Notes: generated by a model not told the origin, from the sequence alone. A DNA stretch of 61,631 nt from Flavobacteriales bacterium (GCA_021739625.1 JAIPBJ010000011.1:1-61631), one strand, 5' to 3'. Numbered from the stretch's first letter, positions 26,539 through 35,669 are shown. Made by a program: numbers and translations.

Positions 26539-26945
26539 CTGCAAGCCATTAGCTGCAAGGTCCGATTGTTGAAACCGTGGGGAAGTGGACTCAGGGATCC
26601 TTTGACAGGCGCAGGGACGATCAGTGCAACAAGCAGTTCGCTCCCGCTGGTCGGTTGGGACTGAAGGGACAGGCGGCACACCTGCTGAGTCTATTTCTTC
26701 GGGGTCAATGCCGCAGGTGTGGGTGTCATCAGCGAACCGGCCAGCATGGTGTGCTGGTAGGGGATAAGTAGGGAACGATAAGGCGGAAGACCTCGGACGA
26801 AGCGTGCCACGCACCTTACTGTCCGCGCCTGACGCGAGCTACAGCGCATGTTCAGAACTCTGTACGTCCTCTCTGAGAATATTGGAGCGCGTACAAAATT
26901 CTCTACAGCTGGAAGAACATCCCCTGTGGCACAGGCAACATCCTT
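26539..26945. other. Gene-free stretch downstream of the small unknown gene
   Basis: It begins with a repeated word TAGCTGCAAG (26536-26545 and 26550-26559). Minus-strand frames here have no recognisable product or promoter. Nothing else is seen before the palindromes. Confidence 0.5.
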
Positions 26946-26969
26946 TAGAGACGCCATTCGTGGCGTCTC
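26946..26969. repeat. REP-like palindrome, TAGAGACG family, variant
   Basis: TAGAGACGCCA, a TTCG loop, then TGGCGTCTC: a 9-bp perfect stem sharing the GAGACG...CGTCTC ends of the elements at 27019 and 61061 but with a different core. Confidence 0.7.
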
Positions 26970-27018
26970 CCGCACGCAACAGGAGATCGGTTCAGGAGAT
27001 GCGCAGTGCATCGGGCAG

Positions 27019-27046
27019 GTAGAGACGTTGCATGCAACGTCTCTAC
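27019..27046. repeat. REP-like palindrome, TAGAGACG family, 28 bp
   Basis: A perfect 28-bp palindrome; its left half is GTAGAGACGTTGCA. The central 26 bp are identical to the element at 61061-61086. It starts with GTAG, the tetranucleotide found at the base of REP hairpins moved by REP-associated tyrosine transposases. It lies five bases after the hisD stop codon and may also stop transcription. Confidence 0.8.
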
Positions 27047-27051
27047 ACAGG

Positions 27052-28329
27052 TCAATCCCGCATCCGCAGCGTCACCGCATTCCTGTGCGCCTGCAATCCT
27101 TCCGCCTCTGCCATCGCCTCAATGGCCGGGCCTATGTGGCGGATGCCTGCCTGCGAGATGCGCTGGAACGTAACCGATTTGCAGAACGATTGCAGGTTCA
27201 CCCCACTGTAGGCCCGTGCATGGCCGTTGGTGGGCAGGGTGTGGTTGGTGCCAGAGGCATAGTCGCCCGCGCTCTCGGGCGTCCAACTGCCGATGAACAC
27301 CGAGCCTGCATTTACGATTCCCCGGCAATAGAATTCCTCATTCGCGCAGCAGATGATGAAATGCTCGGGGCCATATTGGTTGATGAGGTCGAGGCAGGCC
27401 GCGTCATCGTCCAGCACAATGGCCTTGGAGTGTGCCAGCGCCCCGGCCGCGATGTCCTTGCGGGGCAGTTGGGCCAGTTGCAGGGCCAGTTCGTGGGCCA
27501 CGCGGGCGGGCAGGTCGGCATGGGTGGTCACCAGCAGCACCTGGCTGTCGGTGCCGTGCTCGGCCTGCGAGAGGAGGTCTGAGGCGACAAAGGCCGCGTT
27601 GGCAGTCCCGTCTGCCATCACCAGCAGTTCAGATGGCCCGGCAGGCATGTCGATGGCCACGCCCAGCCGCTGGGCATGTTGCTTGGCGGCCGTGACGAAC
27701 TGGTTGCCCGGCCCGAATATCTTGTACACCGCAGGTACCGTCTCCGTGCCGATGCTCAGGGCCGCGATGGCCTGCACCCCGCCCGCAGCGATCACATGGT
27801 CTATCCCCAGCAGATGGGCGCAATAGAGAATGGCCGGGTGAATTCGGCCCTGTCGGTCGGGCGGTGAGCACAGCACAATCTCGTTGCATCCGGCCAGCTT
27901 GGCGGGAATGCCCAGCATCAGCACTGTGGAGAACAGCGGAGCAGTGCCGCCCGGGATGTAGATGCCCACACGCTCGATGGGCCGCTCCTCGCGCCAGCAT
28001 TCCACGCCCGGGGCGGTCTCGATGATGGTGGGAACCAACCGCTGCGCAGCATGGAACCGCTCGATGTTCTGCTTTGCCAGTGCGATGGCCGCCTTCAGCG
28101 CATCGGGAATGTGCGCACCCGCTTGGGCCAGGGTGTCGGCATCGACCCGCAGCTGCGCGGGCCGCACCTTGTCGAACTGCTCGGTGAAACGCAGCACGGC
28201 CGCATCGCCCTCTGCCTTCACCGCTCCGAACACCTCATGCAACAGCGCATCGAGGTCGGCAGCGGGCCGCTCGGGCCTTGCCAGCAGTTGTGGCCAGGTG
28301 TCGCGGTCGGGTCTGATATGCAGTTTCAT
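27052..28329 (-). CDS. hisD: Histidinol dehydrogenase
   Basis: Zinc enzyme for the last two steps of histidine synthesis, L-histidinol to L-histidine with NAD. It has 425 residues. The family motifs are present: GIYIPGGTAPLFSTVLM, AGGVQAIAALSIGTE, GPGNQFVTAAKQ, DLLSQAEHGTDSQ with the Gln and His metal ligands, and GPEHFIICC / NHTLPTNGHARAYSGV. Two adjacent in-frame ATG codons allow a start at 28332 or 28329; the leader region upstream is spacer. No other his gene is in the window; hisD stands between a lipoprotein gene (upstream, 44 bp) and a REP-like palindrome. Confidence 0.95.
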   Translation of the reverse strand: MKLHIRPDRDTWPQLLARPERPAADLDALLHEVFGAVKAEGDAAVLRFTEQFDKVRPAQLRVDADTLAQAGAHIPDALKAAIALAKQNIERFHAAQRLVPTIIETAPGVECWREERPIERVGIYIPGGTAPLFSTVLMLGIPAKLAGCNEIVLCSPPDRQGRIHPAILYCAHLLGIDHVIAAGGVQAIAALSIGTETVPAVYKIFGPGNQFVTAAKQHAQRLGVAIDMPAGPSELLVMADGTANAAFVASDLLSQAEHGTDSQVLLVTTHADLPARVAHELALQLAQLPRKDIAAGALAHSKAIVLDDDAACLDLINQYGPEHFIICCANEEFYCRGIVNAGSVFIGSWTPESAGDYASGTNHTLPTNGHARAYSGVNLQSFCKSVTFQRISQAGIRHIGPAIEAMAEAEGLQAHRNAVTLRMRD

Positions 28330-28373
28330 CATCGGTATGAGCACTTTTCGCTTGGGCCTTGCGCCTTTTCCAT

Positions 28374-28829
28374 TCAATACTTCCCGAAACCAGCGGTCAA
28401 CGTATAATTGATATTGGTGGATGTGTCGCGCTGGGAGTAGGTCATGGTCATCGCGGTCCCGGAGATGTTCAGAAGGTCATAGACCAGCGTGTCCTCGGCC
28501 ATCCAAACGGTCAGCATGTCCTCGTTTGCCGAAAGCAGCCAGTTGCCCTGCTTGGTCTGCGGGTCTGATGGGAACTCCTTGGTAGGCCCCTCATCGGTGA
28601 TGAAAGTGCCATTGGCAATGAACTCAAGGATGTTGTCCTTGTCATATTCATAAAGCTGGCTGTAGTAGTCTGTGATGACCACACCACTCACGATCACTCC
28701 GGGGTTGATGGTGAGGGTGCTCATCTGCCAACGGCCATCGGTGAGCATTTCGGTGGTGGTGGGGTCTTCGGTGCAGGCACTGAAACCGAGCAGCAGCGCA
28801 AAGGCTAAGAGAATCGTCTGGCTTTTCAT
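28374..28829 (-). CDS. Lipocalin-like lipoprotein
   Basis: A 151-residue predicted lipoprotein with signal peptide and lipobox LGFSAC (Cys at about 19). The mature part resembles lipocalin-like proteins of Bacteroidota: L-x-D-G-R-W-Q-M-S-T near residue 32, a beta-rich middle (LEFIANGTFITDEG, GNWLLSANEDMLTV) and a final strand TYSQRDTSTNINYTLTAGF. Function unknown, probably on the inner face of the outer membrane. The start follows a perfect -7 box by 16 bases. hisD begins 44 bp downstream, so the two may be co-transcribed. Confidence 0.8.
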   Translation of the reverse strand: MKSQTILLAFALLLGFSACTEDPTTTEMLTDGRWQMSTLTINPGVIVSGVVITDYYSQLYEYDKDNILEFIANGTFITDEGPTKEFPSDPQTKQGNWLLSANEDMLTVWMAEDTLVYDLLNISGTAMTMTYSQRDTSTNINYTLTAGFGKY

Positions 28830-28844
28830 GTTGAGGATTTGAGG

Positions 28845-28852
28845 CAAAAGTA
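28845..28852 (-). promoter_or_regulatory. -7 promoter element of the lipocalin-like lipoprotein
   Basis: The minus strand reads TACTTTTG, a perfect TAnnTTTG match, 15 bases upstream of the start codon at 28829. It may also serve hisD. Confidence 0.6.
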
Positions 28853-28973
28853 ACTGGCAACAGGAATTCGCTGCGAAATGCAGAGAAGGGGCCTTGCAAA
28901 ATCGCACATCGGTTTGACAATGTGGTCATGGGCAATTAACTTCGTCCTGCCGAACATCCCCGAACATCCGCCC

Positions 28974-30218
28974 ATGAACCCCAACTACATCCTCCTTGCC
29001 ATTCCGTTCTTTCTGCTCACTGTGGTGGGCGAGTGGCTTCACAACTATCTCAAGCATCGTGGCAAGGATTTCGACTTTGCCGACAGCATCACCAACCTCA
29101 ATCTGGGGATCGGCAGTCAGGCGATCGGGGCACTGACCAAGGCCGGTCTGCTGATGGGCTATGATTATCTGAGCACCAACTTTGCGTTCTGGCATCTGGA
29201 ATTCTCACTGCTGAACTTTCTGCTATGTGTCGTTGTCTTTGACTACATCTACTATTGGGCGCACCGTTGGGGCCACGAGTGGAACATCTTCTGGGGCGCG
29301 CACATCGTACACCATCAGAGTCAGGAGTATAACCTCACTGTGGCATTGCGCCAGAGCTGGTTTCATAATTTCCTTGCCTTTCCGCTATTCCTGCCCATCC
29401 CATTCATGGGTTTTGACACGCTCACTTTTGCCGCTGCAGCGGGCATCGTCACGCTCTATCAGTATTGGATCCACACCAAGCTCATCAAGAACATGGGCTG
29501 GTTCGAATACATATTCAATTCACCGAGCCATCATAGGGTGCATCACGCCACCAATGCCAAGTATCTCGATAAGAATTACGCGGCCACATTCATCCTTTGG
29601 GACCGCATCCATGGCACTTTCATGGCTGAGGCCGAAGAGCCCACTTATGGCATCACCACTCCTTTCAACAGCTGGAATCCGGTGTGGGCCAACTTCCATT
29701 TCTATAGGGAAATGTGGGAGGGAAGCAAAAGGTTGAAGCCGTTGCACGAGAAGCTTGCGCTCATCTTCCGAGGGCCGGAATATCTTGGCCGTGTCTTGGG
29801 ACAGGTGAAGGACAATGCTGGCGAGCATGTGCCCGAACCCAAGTTCCGTACCGAGACCCCGAAGCACCTGATGGTGTATGTGGGCCTCCAATTCCTGCTG
29901 CTCACCTACTTTCTGGTGGCCTACATGAGTCAGCTCGAAGAGCTTTCGCTGTTCTATAGGTTGGCGTTCTTCTTCCTCATCTGCCTCAGCACGCTGTCTG
30001 TCGGTGCCATTTTGGAGAACAAGAGCTGGTTCTATATCGTGGAGATAGCACGGTTCCTGATGTTTCTGGTCATCTACAACCTTTGCTACTACACCTATTT
30101 TCAGGACTGGTTCACCTACAGCTTCCCATTCTCCATTGCCATCTCAGTCCTTTTCACAGGATGGATGCTGGCCGACCTGTATGTGCGCAGGCTGCGGCCG
30201 AGGCTGCAGCGTCATTGA
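28974..30218 (+). CDS. Sterol desaturase / fatty-acid hydroxylase family membrane protein
   Basis: Integral membrane di-iron enzyme of 414 residues. The His clusters of the family are complete: HRWGHEWN, HIVHHQSQEYN and HRVHHATN, all within residues 95-200, with additional His upstream (HNYLKH). About seven to eight hydrophobic segments are visible, three of them in a C-terminal extension of about 150 residues (LMVYVGLQFLLLTYFLVAYM, LFYRLAFFFLICLSTLSV). The true substrate is unknown: sterols, fatty acids or carotenoids are all possible in this family. The start at 28974 opens a hydrophobic segment; the upstream frame extension is not convincing. It converges with pyrH. Confidence 0.85.
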   Translation: MNPNYILLAIPFFLLTVVGEWLHNYLKHRGKDFDFADSITNLNLGIGSQAIGALTKAGLLMGYDYLSTNFAFWHLEFSLLNFLLCVVVFDYIYYWAHRWGHEWNIFWGAHIVHHQSQEYNLTVALRQSWFHNFLAFPLFLPIPFMGFDTLTFAAAAGIVTLYQYWIHTKLIKNMGWFEYIFNSPSHHRVHHATNAKYLDKNYAATFILWDRIHGTFMAEAEEPTYGITTPFNSWNPVWANFHFYREMWEGSKRLKPLHEKLALIFRGPEYLGRVLGQVKDNAGEHVPEPKFRTETPKHLMVYVGLQFLLLTYFLVAYMSQLEELSLFYRLAFFFLICLSTLSVGAILENKSWFYIVEIARFLMFLVIYNLCYYTYFQDWFTYSFPFSIAISVLFTGWMLADLYVRRLRPRLQRH

Positions 30219-30233
30219 ATGCCGGCAGTCTTT

Positions 30234-30941
30234 TCAGCCGCGCACCAGCGTACCCAGTTCTTCTCCTGAGAGCAGCTTGGCCAGATTGCCGCCCTTGTCC
30301 ATGTTGAAGACGATGATGGGCAGACTGTTCTCGTGGCAGAGGGTGAATGCGGTCATGTCCATCACTTGGATTCCCCGCTCGAAGATCTCCTTGAACGAGA
30401 TGCTGTCGAATTTCTCGGCCGAAGGATCCTTCTCCGGATCGGACGTATAGATACCGTCCACCCGGGTCCCCTTAAGGATCACATCCGCCTCGATTTCAAT
30501 GGCCCGGAGCGATGCTGCCGAGTCGGTGGTGAAATAGGGGTTGCCTGTTCCTGCCCCGAAGATGACCACACGTCCCTTCTCCAGATGGCGCACCGCACGT
30601 CTGCGGATGAAAGGTTCGGCCACTTCCTCCATCTTGATGGCAGACATCAGGCGGGTCTGTACGCCCAGCACCTCCAAGGCCGACTGAAGGGCCATGCTGT
30701 TGATCATGGTGGCGAGCATGCCCATGTAATCGCCCTGCACACGGTCCATGCCGCCCTCTGCCGCCTGAATTCCACGGAAGATGTTGCCTCCACCGATCAC
30801 TATGGCAACTTGGATACCTCCATCAACCACTTCCTTGATTTCGCGGGCATATTGGCCCAGACGGTCGTGGTCTATTCCGAACTGCTTGTCGCCCATCAGC
30901 GATTCACCGCTGAGCTTGAGAAGGATGCGATTGTATTTCAT
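30234..30941 (-). CDS. pyrH: Uridylate kinase
   Basis: Phosphorylates UMP to UDP; hexameric amino-acid-kinase-fold enzyme of 235 residues. It starts [17 protein letters not shown], the family ATP-site opening, and contains [10 protein letters not shown], a UMP-site [15 protein letters not shown] segment and [17 protein letters not shown]. The final gene of rplM-rpsI-rpsB-tsf-pyrH on the minus strand, although a hairpin terminator lies between tsf and this gene, so its expression may be reduced relative to the translation genes. Confidence 0.96.
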   Translation of the reverse strand: MKYNRILLKLSGESLMGDKQFGIDHDRLGQYAREIKEVVDGGIQVAIVIGGGNIFRGIQAAEGGMDRVQGDYMGMLATMINSMALQSALEVLGVQTRLMSAIKMEEVAEPFIRRRAVRHLEKGRVVIFGAGTGNPYFTTDSAASLRAIEIEADVILKGTRVDGIYTSDPEKDPSAEKFDSISFKEIFERGIQVMDMTAFTLCHENSLPIIVFNMDKGGNLAKLLSGEELGTLVRG

Positions 30942-30967
30942 GGTTGCAAGTTGAGACTTTTGGATAA

Positions 30968-30993
30968 GAAAAAGGGGACCGAGGCCCCCTTTT
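30968..30993 (-). terminator. Hairpin between tsf and pyrH
   Basis: AAAAAGGGG pairs with CCCCTTTT around ACCGAGGC; read on the minus strand it ends in CCCCTTTTTC. It is a moderate terminator or attenuator after tsf. Confidence 0.65.
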
Positions 30994-31009
30994 ATCAAAT
31001 GATCTGAAA

Positions 31010-31831
31010 TCAGTTCAGCGAGAACCGTTTGAAATCCGTCACGGTCAGTTCCTTATCGTTCTTGCTGAGATATTCCTTCACGCTGATCTTGCCGTCCTTC
31101 ACAAAGACCTGCTCCAACAGTGTGCTCTCTTTGAAGAACTTGTTGAGGCGTCCCACAGCGATCTTCTCGGCCATGTCCTCTGGTTTCCCTTCCTGAATGG
31201 CAAGTTCCTTCCCAATCTCTATCTCTTTGTCGATCACCGACTGTGGAACAGTGTCCTTGTTCAGGGCCACGGGTGCCATGGCGGCCACCTGCATAGCAAC
31301 GTCCTTGGCGGCCGACTCGAAGTCACCGCCTTTGTTCAGACCTACGATTGAACCGACCTTGTTGCCGGGGTGATTATAGGCGACCACCGTGGCTGCTTTC
31401 ACATATTCCAACGCGCGGATCTCCACTTTCTCACCGGTCTTACCACTGAGGTCTGTAACGGCCTCAGCCACTGTGGCCGTGCCATAGGGCAGTGCGGACA
31501 GTGCTTCCGCAGATGCTGGCTGTTTGTCAAGTGCAAGGTTCAGAAGTTCGTTGGCGAATGAGACGAAGCTGTCGGTCTTTGCCACGAAGTCCGTCTCGCA
31601 GTTGAGCACCACTATGGCGGCCACTCCGTTTTTGGCACCGCCCAGCACCACACCCTCACGGGCATCGCGGTCAGAGCGCTTTGCAGCGATCTTCTGTCCC
31701 TGCTTGCGCAGCACGTCCACAGCGATGTCCATATCGCCATTGGCCTCTACGAGTGCTTTCTTGCAGTCCATCATTCCTGCGCCAGTCTGCTTGCGCAATT
31801 CATTCACCTGTGATGCTGAAATCTGTGTCAT
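31010..31831 (-). CDS. tsf: Elongation factor Ts
   Basis: Guanine-nucleotide exchange factor for EF-Tu, 273 residues. The N-terminal UBA-like domain reads [19 protein letters not shown], and the core has the ETDFVAK motif contacting EF-Tu. C-terminal part ends [15 protein letters not shown]. It follows rpsB with a terminator-like hairpin between them, as often seen for differential expression in this operon. Confidence 0.97.
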   Translation of the reverse strand: MTQISASQVNELRKQTGAGMMDCKKALVEANGDMDIAVDVLRKQGQKIAAKRSDRDAREGVVLGGAKNGVAAIVVLNCETDFVAKTDSFVSFANELLNLALDKQPASAEALSALPYGTATVAEAVTDLSGKTGEKVEIRALEYVKAATVVAYNHPGNKVGSIVGLNKGGDFESAAKDVAMQVAAMAPVALNKDTVPQSVIDKEIEIGKELAIQEGKPEDMAEKIAVGRLNKFFKESTLLEQVFVKDGKISVKEYLSKNDKELTVTDFKRFSLN

Positions 31832-31888
31832 TGATTGTAATTGATGTGATTGTTGTTGTAATGGTCGTTTGCCCTCGGGCGGTCAATG

Positions 31889-31925
31889 AAAAAAGGCCGG
31901 CCTCACAGAGAAGTCGGCCTTTTTC
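31889..31925 (-). terminator. Hairpin between rpsB and tsf
   Basis: AAAAAGGCCGACTT and its partner GGCCGGCCTTTTTT form a GC-rich stem with an A-tract on one side and a T-tract on the other. It lies 58 bases upstream of the tsf start and could partly terminate the rpsB transcript. Confidence 0.7.
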
Positions 31926-31947
31926 CAGAATGTGATTCGGAAAATTC

Positions 31948-32709
31948 TCAGGCTTCAGCGTTCTCCTCGGTGCTGGCTTCAACAGCATCCTGCTGATCGT
32001 CCTTGCCGCTGTCCTTACCTGATTTGCGTTCGGCAAGACCTTCGGCAATGGCATCGGTTATCGCTCTCACGATCACTTCGATAGCGCTTGCTGCATCATC
32101 GTTGCCAGGGATTGCGAAATCAACTTCCTTCGGGTTACCGTTGGTGTCAACGATGGCCAAGGTAGGGATGCCGAGTTTCTGTGCTTCATTCACAGCAATG
32201 TGCTCTTTCACGATGTCAACGATGAAGATGGCCGAGGGCAGACGTGTGAGGTCGGCCACAGAACCGAGGTTCTTTTCCAGCTTCTCACGCTGACGGGTCA
32301 CCATAAGGCGCTCGCGCTTGTTCATGGTCTCGAAAGTTCCATCGGTCTTCATCTTGTCGATGGAGTCCATCTTACGCACCGCTTTGCGGATGGTGGCGAA
32401 GTTGGTGAGCATTCCGCCCGGCCAACGCTCGGTCACATAAGGCATGTTCACACGTTGTGACTCGCTTGCCACAATGGCCTGAGCCTGCTTTTTGGTGGCC
32501 ACGAAAAGGATTTTCTTTCCTGCACGTGCCATGCTGCGGGCTGCAGCGCACGCCTCTTCCAACTTGACGGCTGTCTTGTTGAGGTCGATGATGTGCGTCC
32601 CGTTCTTCTCCATGAAGATGTACGGGGCCATTGCCGGATTCCATTTGCGCTTGAGGTGTCCGAAGTGAACACCGGCCTCAAGGAGTTGCGATACTGTAGG
32701 TTGAGCCAT
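31948..32709 (-). CDS. rpsB: 30S ribosomal protein S2
   Basis: Small-subunit protein of 253 residues. Family signatures: LLEAGVHFGHLKRKWNP at the start, PGGMLTNFATIRK in the middle and DTNGNPKEVDFAIPGNDDA toward the end. The last 25 residues are an acidic, Lys/Glu-rich extension (SGKDSGKDDQQDAVEAS). It follows rpsI by 36 bp. Confidence 0.97.
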   Translation of the reverse strand: MAQPTVSQLLEAGVHFGHLKRKWNPAMAPYIFMEKNGTHIIDLNKTAVKLEEACAAARSMARAGKKILFVATKKQAQAIVASESQRVNMPYVTERWPGGMLTNFATIRKAVRKMDSIDKMKTDGTFETMNKRERLMVTRQREKLEKNLGSVADLTRLPSAIFIVDIVKEHIAVNEAQKLGIPTLAIVDTNGNPKEVDFAIPGNDDAASAIEVIVRAITDAIAEGLAERKSGKDSGKDDQQDAVEASTEENAEA

Positions 32710-32745
32710 TCTTTGCTTGTGAATAGAGTTGCTGTTGCAGTGCGA

Positions 32746-33132
32746 TCAACGCTTACTGAACTGGAATTTCTTACGTGCCTTCTTCTGACCGAACTTCTTA
32801 CGTTCCACCATGCGGGCATCGCGGGTCATCAGACCTTCGGCACGCAGGGCAGGCTTGCTTTCAGCATTGAGCTTCACCAGGGCACGTGAGATGCCCAACG
32901 AAATAGCCTCTGCCTGACCGGTGATACCGCCACCGTCCACGTTGACGACAACGTCATACTGGCCATCAACTGAAAGGACTTTGAACGGGCGCATCACTGC
33001 GCTTTGAAGCATGAGCGTGGGAAAATACTCCTTCACATCACGCTTGTTTACAATGATGCCGCCTTTGCCGGGCTTGAGATAGACGCGGGCCACCGCTGTC
33101 TTTCTTCTTCCAAGTGCATTGATAATTTCCAT
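32746..33132 (-). CDS. rpsI: 30S ribosomal protein S9
   Basis: 128 residues. Starts with the Bacteroidota form MEIINALGRRKTAVARVYL and ends with the tRNA-contacting tail KKARKKFQFSKR. The usual GGGITGQAEAISLGISRAL motif is present. It follows rplM by 16 bp. Confidence 0.97.
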   Translation of the reverse strand: MEIINALGRRKTAVARVYLKPGKGGIIVNKRDVKEYFPTLMLQSAVMRPFKVLSVDGQYDVVVNVDGGGITGQAEAISLGISRALVKLNAESKPALRAEGLMTRDARMVERKKFGQKKARKKFQFSKR

Positions 33133-33148
33133 CAGGAGGATGTTGTGA

Positions 33149-33604
33149 TCAGTTCAGGGAAATGGTACGTGGTTTCTGCGCCTCATGCGGATGCTCAGCA
33201 GCAGCATAAGCGTGCAGGTTATTGAAAAGGGCACTTCCCAAGCGGTTCTTGGGCAGCATGCCTTTCACAGCCTTTTCCACCAGTCCGGCAGGGTGCTTTG
33301 CAAGCACCTGCGCTACCGAACGGCTGCGTTGACCACCGGGATAGTTGGTGTAGTGGATGTATTCTTTGGTCTCGCGCTTGTTGCCAGTGAGTGCCACCTT
33401 GTCAGCATTGAGAACGATGACATTGTCACCGCAATCCACGTGCGGGGTGAAATTCACTTTGTTCTTTCCGCGCAGATAGTAGGCCACGGTAGAGGCCAAA
33501 CGGCCCAATGGAAGATTCTCTGCATCAATGACCACCCACTCTTTGGTGGTGGTGGCCTTGTTGGCAGAAATGGTCTTGAAGCTCGGTGCTTTCAGTGTTG
33601 CCAT
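33149..33604 (-). CDS. rplM: 50S ribosomal protein L13
   Basis: 151 residues with KEWVVIDAENLPLGRLAS, HVDCGDNVIVLNADK and the KHPAGLVEKAVKGMLPKN segment. The start at 33604 is preferred to the alternative 36 bases upstream because MATLKAPSFKTISANK fits the family. First gene of the rplM-rpsI-rpsB-tsf-pyrH unit. A small CCCCAA...TTGGGG hairpin (33635-33648) and a near-match -7 box (33652-33659) lie in front. Confidence 0.96.
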   Translation of the reverse strand: MATLKAPSFKTISANKATTTKEWVVIDAENLPLGRLASTVAYYLRGKNKVNFTPHVDCGDNVIVLNADKVALTGNKRETKEYIHYTNYPGGQRSRSVAQVLAKHPAGLVEKAVKGMLPKNRLGSALFNNLHAYAAAEHPHEAQKPRTISLN

Positions 33605-33651
33605 CTTACTCAGGTGATTCTGACGATATGTTGTCCCCAATTTTGGGGCTG

Positions 33652-33680
33652 CGAAGGTAAGCAGGTTTTTGAGAAATCAA
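33652..33680 (-). promoter_or_regulatory. Probable promoter of the rplM operon
   Basis: On the minus strand TACCTTCG (33659-33652) is one mismatch from TAnnTTTG, with TTGA 17 bases upstream (33680-33677) as a possible -33 box. The leader would be about 45 bases and contains a small CCCCAATTTTGGGG hairpin. Confidence 0.45.
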
Positions 33681-33689
33681 CACGTGGGT

Positions 33690-33983
33690 GTGAAAATCTG
33701 TGCAAAAGGGTTTTCAACACTGTTTTTCCTCTGCTGGGCACACGAATCGCGATGCTGCGGCCACTGATTGATTTGTTCGGTGGGCGCATGAGGGGCATCC
33801 GCTGAATCGGGTCTGCGGACCTCAAGCGTGCAGCATGTCGGCTTCCTTCGCCCAATTATCATGGCGATTTCCGTTCGTTGTTCCGTTCGTTGAAATGGGA
33901 TGAAAGAATTGAAGGCCAAATTTTTGAGAATCCCTCCTCACCTGAGGATTCCGGTCGTGGTTCCGGTTATGGAATAAATCGCC
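33690..33983. other. Gene-free spacer between rplM and guaA
   Basis: Both flanking genes are on the minus strand. Frames here have no family resemblance. A tandem pair of TTCCGTTCGTTG (about 33869-33892) is the only structure seen. Confidence 0.5.
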
Positions 33984-35510
33984 TCACTCCCACTCAATAG
34001 TCGCTGGCGGCTTGCTGCTGATGTCGTACACCACGCGATTGATGCCCCGCACCTTGTTGATGATGCGATTGCTCACCGTGCCGAGGAACTCGTAAGGCAA
34101 GTGGCACCAGTCGGCAGTCATGCCATCGCGTGAGGTGACGGCTCGCAGGGCCACAGCATTCTCGTACGTGCGCTCATCGCCCATCACGCCCACGCTGTTC
34201 ACAGGGAGGAAGATGGCGCCTGCCTGCCACACATCGTCATAGAGGTCGAATTCGCGCAGCGCAGAAATGAAGATGTGATCCACCTCTTGCAGGATGCGCA
34301 CCTTCTCTTCAGTGATGTCGCCCAATATGCGGATGGCAAGCCCAGGCCCGGGGAACGGGTGACGGCCCAGCAATCTTTCAGGCAGACCGAGGTATTTGCC
34401 CACTTCGCGCACTTCATCCTTGAAGAGCGTTTTGAGCGGTTCCACCACTTTCAGTTTCATGAAGTCGGGCAGGCCGCCCACGTTGTGGTGGCTCTTGATG
34501 GTGGCCGATGGACCTTTCACGGACACAGACTCGATGATGTCGGGATAGATGGTGCCCTGCGCCAGCCATTTCACATCCTGAATGGCATGCGCCTCGCGGT
34601 CGAACACCTCGATGAACACCCTGCCGATGATCTTGCGCTTGGTCTCCGGGTCCGATTCGCCTTTCAGCGCATCAAGGAAATGCTTCTTAGCATCAACGCC
34701 TTTCACGTTCAATCCAAGACCTTGGTAGGTTTCGAGCACGGTCTCGAACTCGTCCTTGCGCAGCAGCCCGTTATCCACAAAAATGCAATAGAGATTCGGT
34801 CCGATGGCCTTGGACAGCAGCATGGCCGCCACGCTGCTATCGACCCCGCCCGAAAGGCCGAGCACCACGCGGTCGTTGCCCAATTGCTCTTTGAGCTGCG
34901 CCACGGTGCTCTCGATGAATGAGTCGGGCGTGTGGCTCCGATCGCATCCGCAGATGTTCACCACGAAATTGCGCAGCAGGGTCAGCCCATCGACCGAGTG
35001 CGTCACCTCGGGATGGAATTGGATTCCCCAGGTTTTTTCGCCCTCAAACTGGAAGGCCGCCACCTTCACATCCTTGGTACTGCCGATGATGTCACAGCCC
35101 GATGGCAGCGCGGTGATGGTATCGCCATGCGACATCCACACTGTGGAACCGCTTGGCACACCTTTCAGCAGTTCGTTCTCGTGACTCACGAATGAAAGGT
35201 CTGAGCGACCGTATTCGCGGCTGTCGCTGGCTTCCACCTTGCCTCCGTTGGCCTGAGAGAGGTATTGCGCCCCATAGCACACGCCCAAGAGCGGCAATTT
35301 TCCTCGAATGCCAGAAAGGTCTGGGGCCGGGGCCTGCGCATCGCGCACCGATGAAGGACTTCCCGAAAGGATGACCCCTCGCACCTCATCTCCGTAGCTG
35401 GGTATCTTATTATAGGGATGAATCTCGCAATAAACGTTCAACTCTCGCACCCTGCGGGCAATGAGCTGTGTGTACTGTGAACCGAAATCGAGTATCAGAA
35501 TGGTCTGCAT
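33984..35510 (-). CDS. guaA: GMP synthase (glutamine-hydrolysing)
   Basis: Aminates XMP to GMP using glutamine and ATP. In 508 residues it combines a class I glutaminase ([12 protein letters not shown] with the nucleophilic Cys near 78; HPEVTHS with the catalytic His), a PP-loop ATP pyrophosphatase domain ([14 protein letters not shown]) and the C-terminal dimerisation domain ending [18 protein letters not shown] perfect -7 box lies 107 bases upstream. No guanine-type riboswitch fold is evident in that leader. Confidence 0.97.
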   Translation of the reverse strand: MQTILILDFGSQYTQLIARRVRELNVYCEIHPYNKIPSYGDEVRGVILSGSPSSVRDAQAPAPDLSGIRGKLPLLGVCYGAQYLSQANGGKVEASDSREYGRSDLSFVSHENELLKGVPSGSTVWMSHGDTITALPSGCDIIGSTKDVKVAAFQFEGEKTWGIQFHPEVTHSVDGLTLLRNFVVNICGCDRSHTPDSFIESTVAQLKEQLGNDRVVLGLSGGVDSSVAAMLLSKAIGPNLYCIFVDNGLLRKDEFETVLETYQGLGLNVKGVDAKKHFLDALKGESDPETKRKIIGRVFIEVFDREAHAIQDVKWLAQGTIYPDIIESVSVKGPSATIKSHHNVGGLPDFMKLKVVEPLKTLFKDEVREVGKYLGLPERLLGRHPFPGPGLAIRILGDITEEKVRILQEVDHIFISALREFDLYDDVWQAGAIFLPVNSVGVMGDERTYENAVALRAVTSRDGMTADWCHLPYEFLGTVSNRIINKVRGINRVVYDISSKPPATIEWE

Positions 35511-35616
35511 AAGGGCATGGTGAGAGATGCGTGACTTGAAGGATGTGGAACCCGGGTGAGATCGGGTCGATCGTAGTGCAATCGGATTTCCGTTTCAAAC
35601 GGCAAATCCAGGTTTG

Positions 35617-35624
35617 CAAAAGTA
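35617..35624 (-). promoter_or_regulatory. -7 promoter element of guaA
   Basis: The minus strand reads TACTTTTG, a perfect TAnnTTTG match, 107 bases before the guaA start. A divergent -7 box for the thioredoxin-like gene is 38 bp away. Confidence 0.5.
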
Positions 35625-35661
35625 TCCCTTCAAATGTGGAATGTCCATCCGATCGAATCAA

Positions 35662-35669
35662 TACATTTG
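35662..35669 (+). promoter_or_regulatory. -7 promoter element of the secreted thioredoxin-like gene
   Basis: TACATTTG, a perfect TAnnTTTG match, 27 bases before the ATG at 35697. Confidence 0.6.

Noticed and set aside
24277-26814. 845-residue minus-strand ORF across the M20 peptidase and second array
   Set aside because: It is the antisense shadow of the peptidase gene joined to the open frame of the 21-bp array.
26691-27011. 106-residue minus-strand ORF downstream of the small unknown gene
   Set aside because: No family, no promoter, runs through a REP-like palindrome; composition not convincing.
33677-33919. 80-residue minus-strand ORF before rplM
   Set aside because: Overlaps the likely rplM promoter and includes a simple tandem repeat; no recognisable domain.
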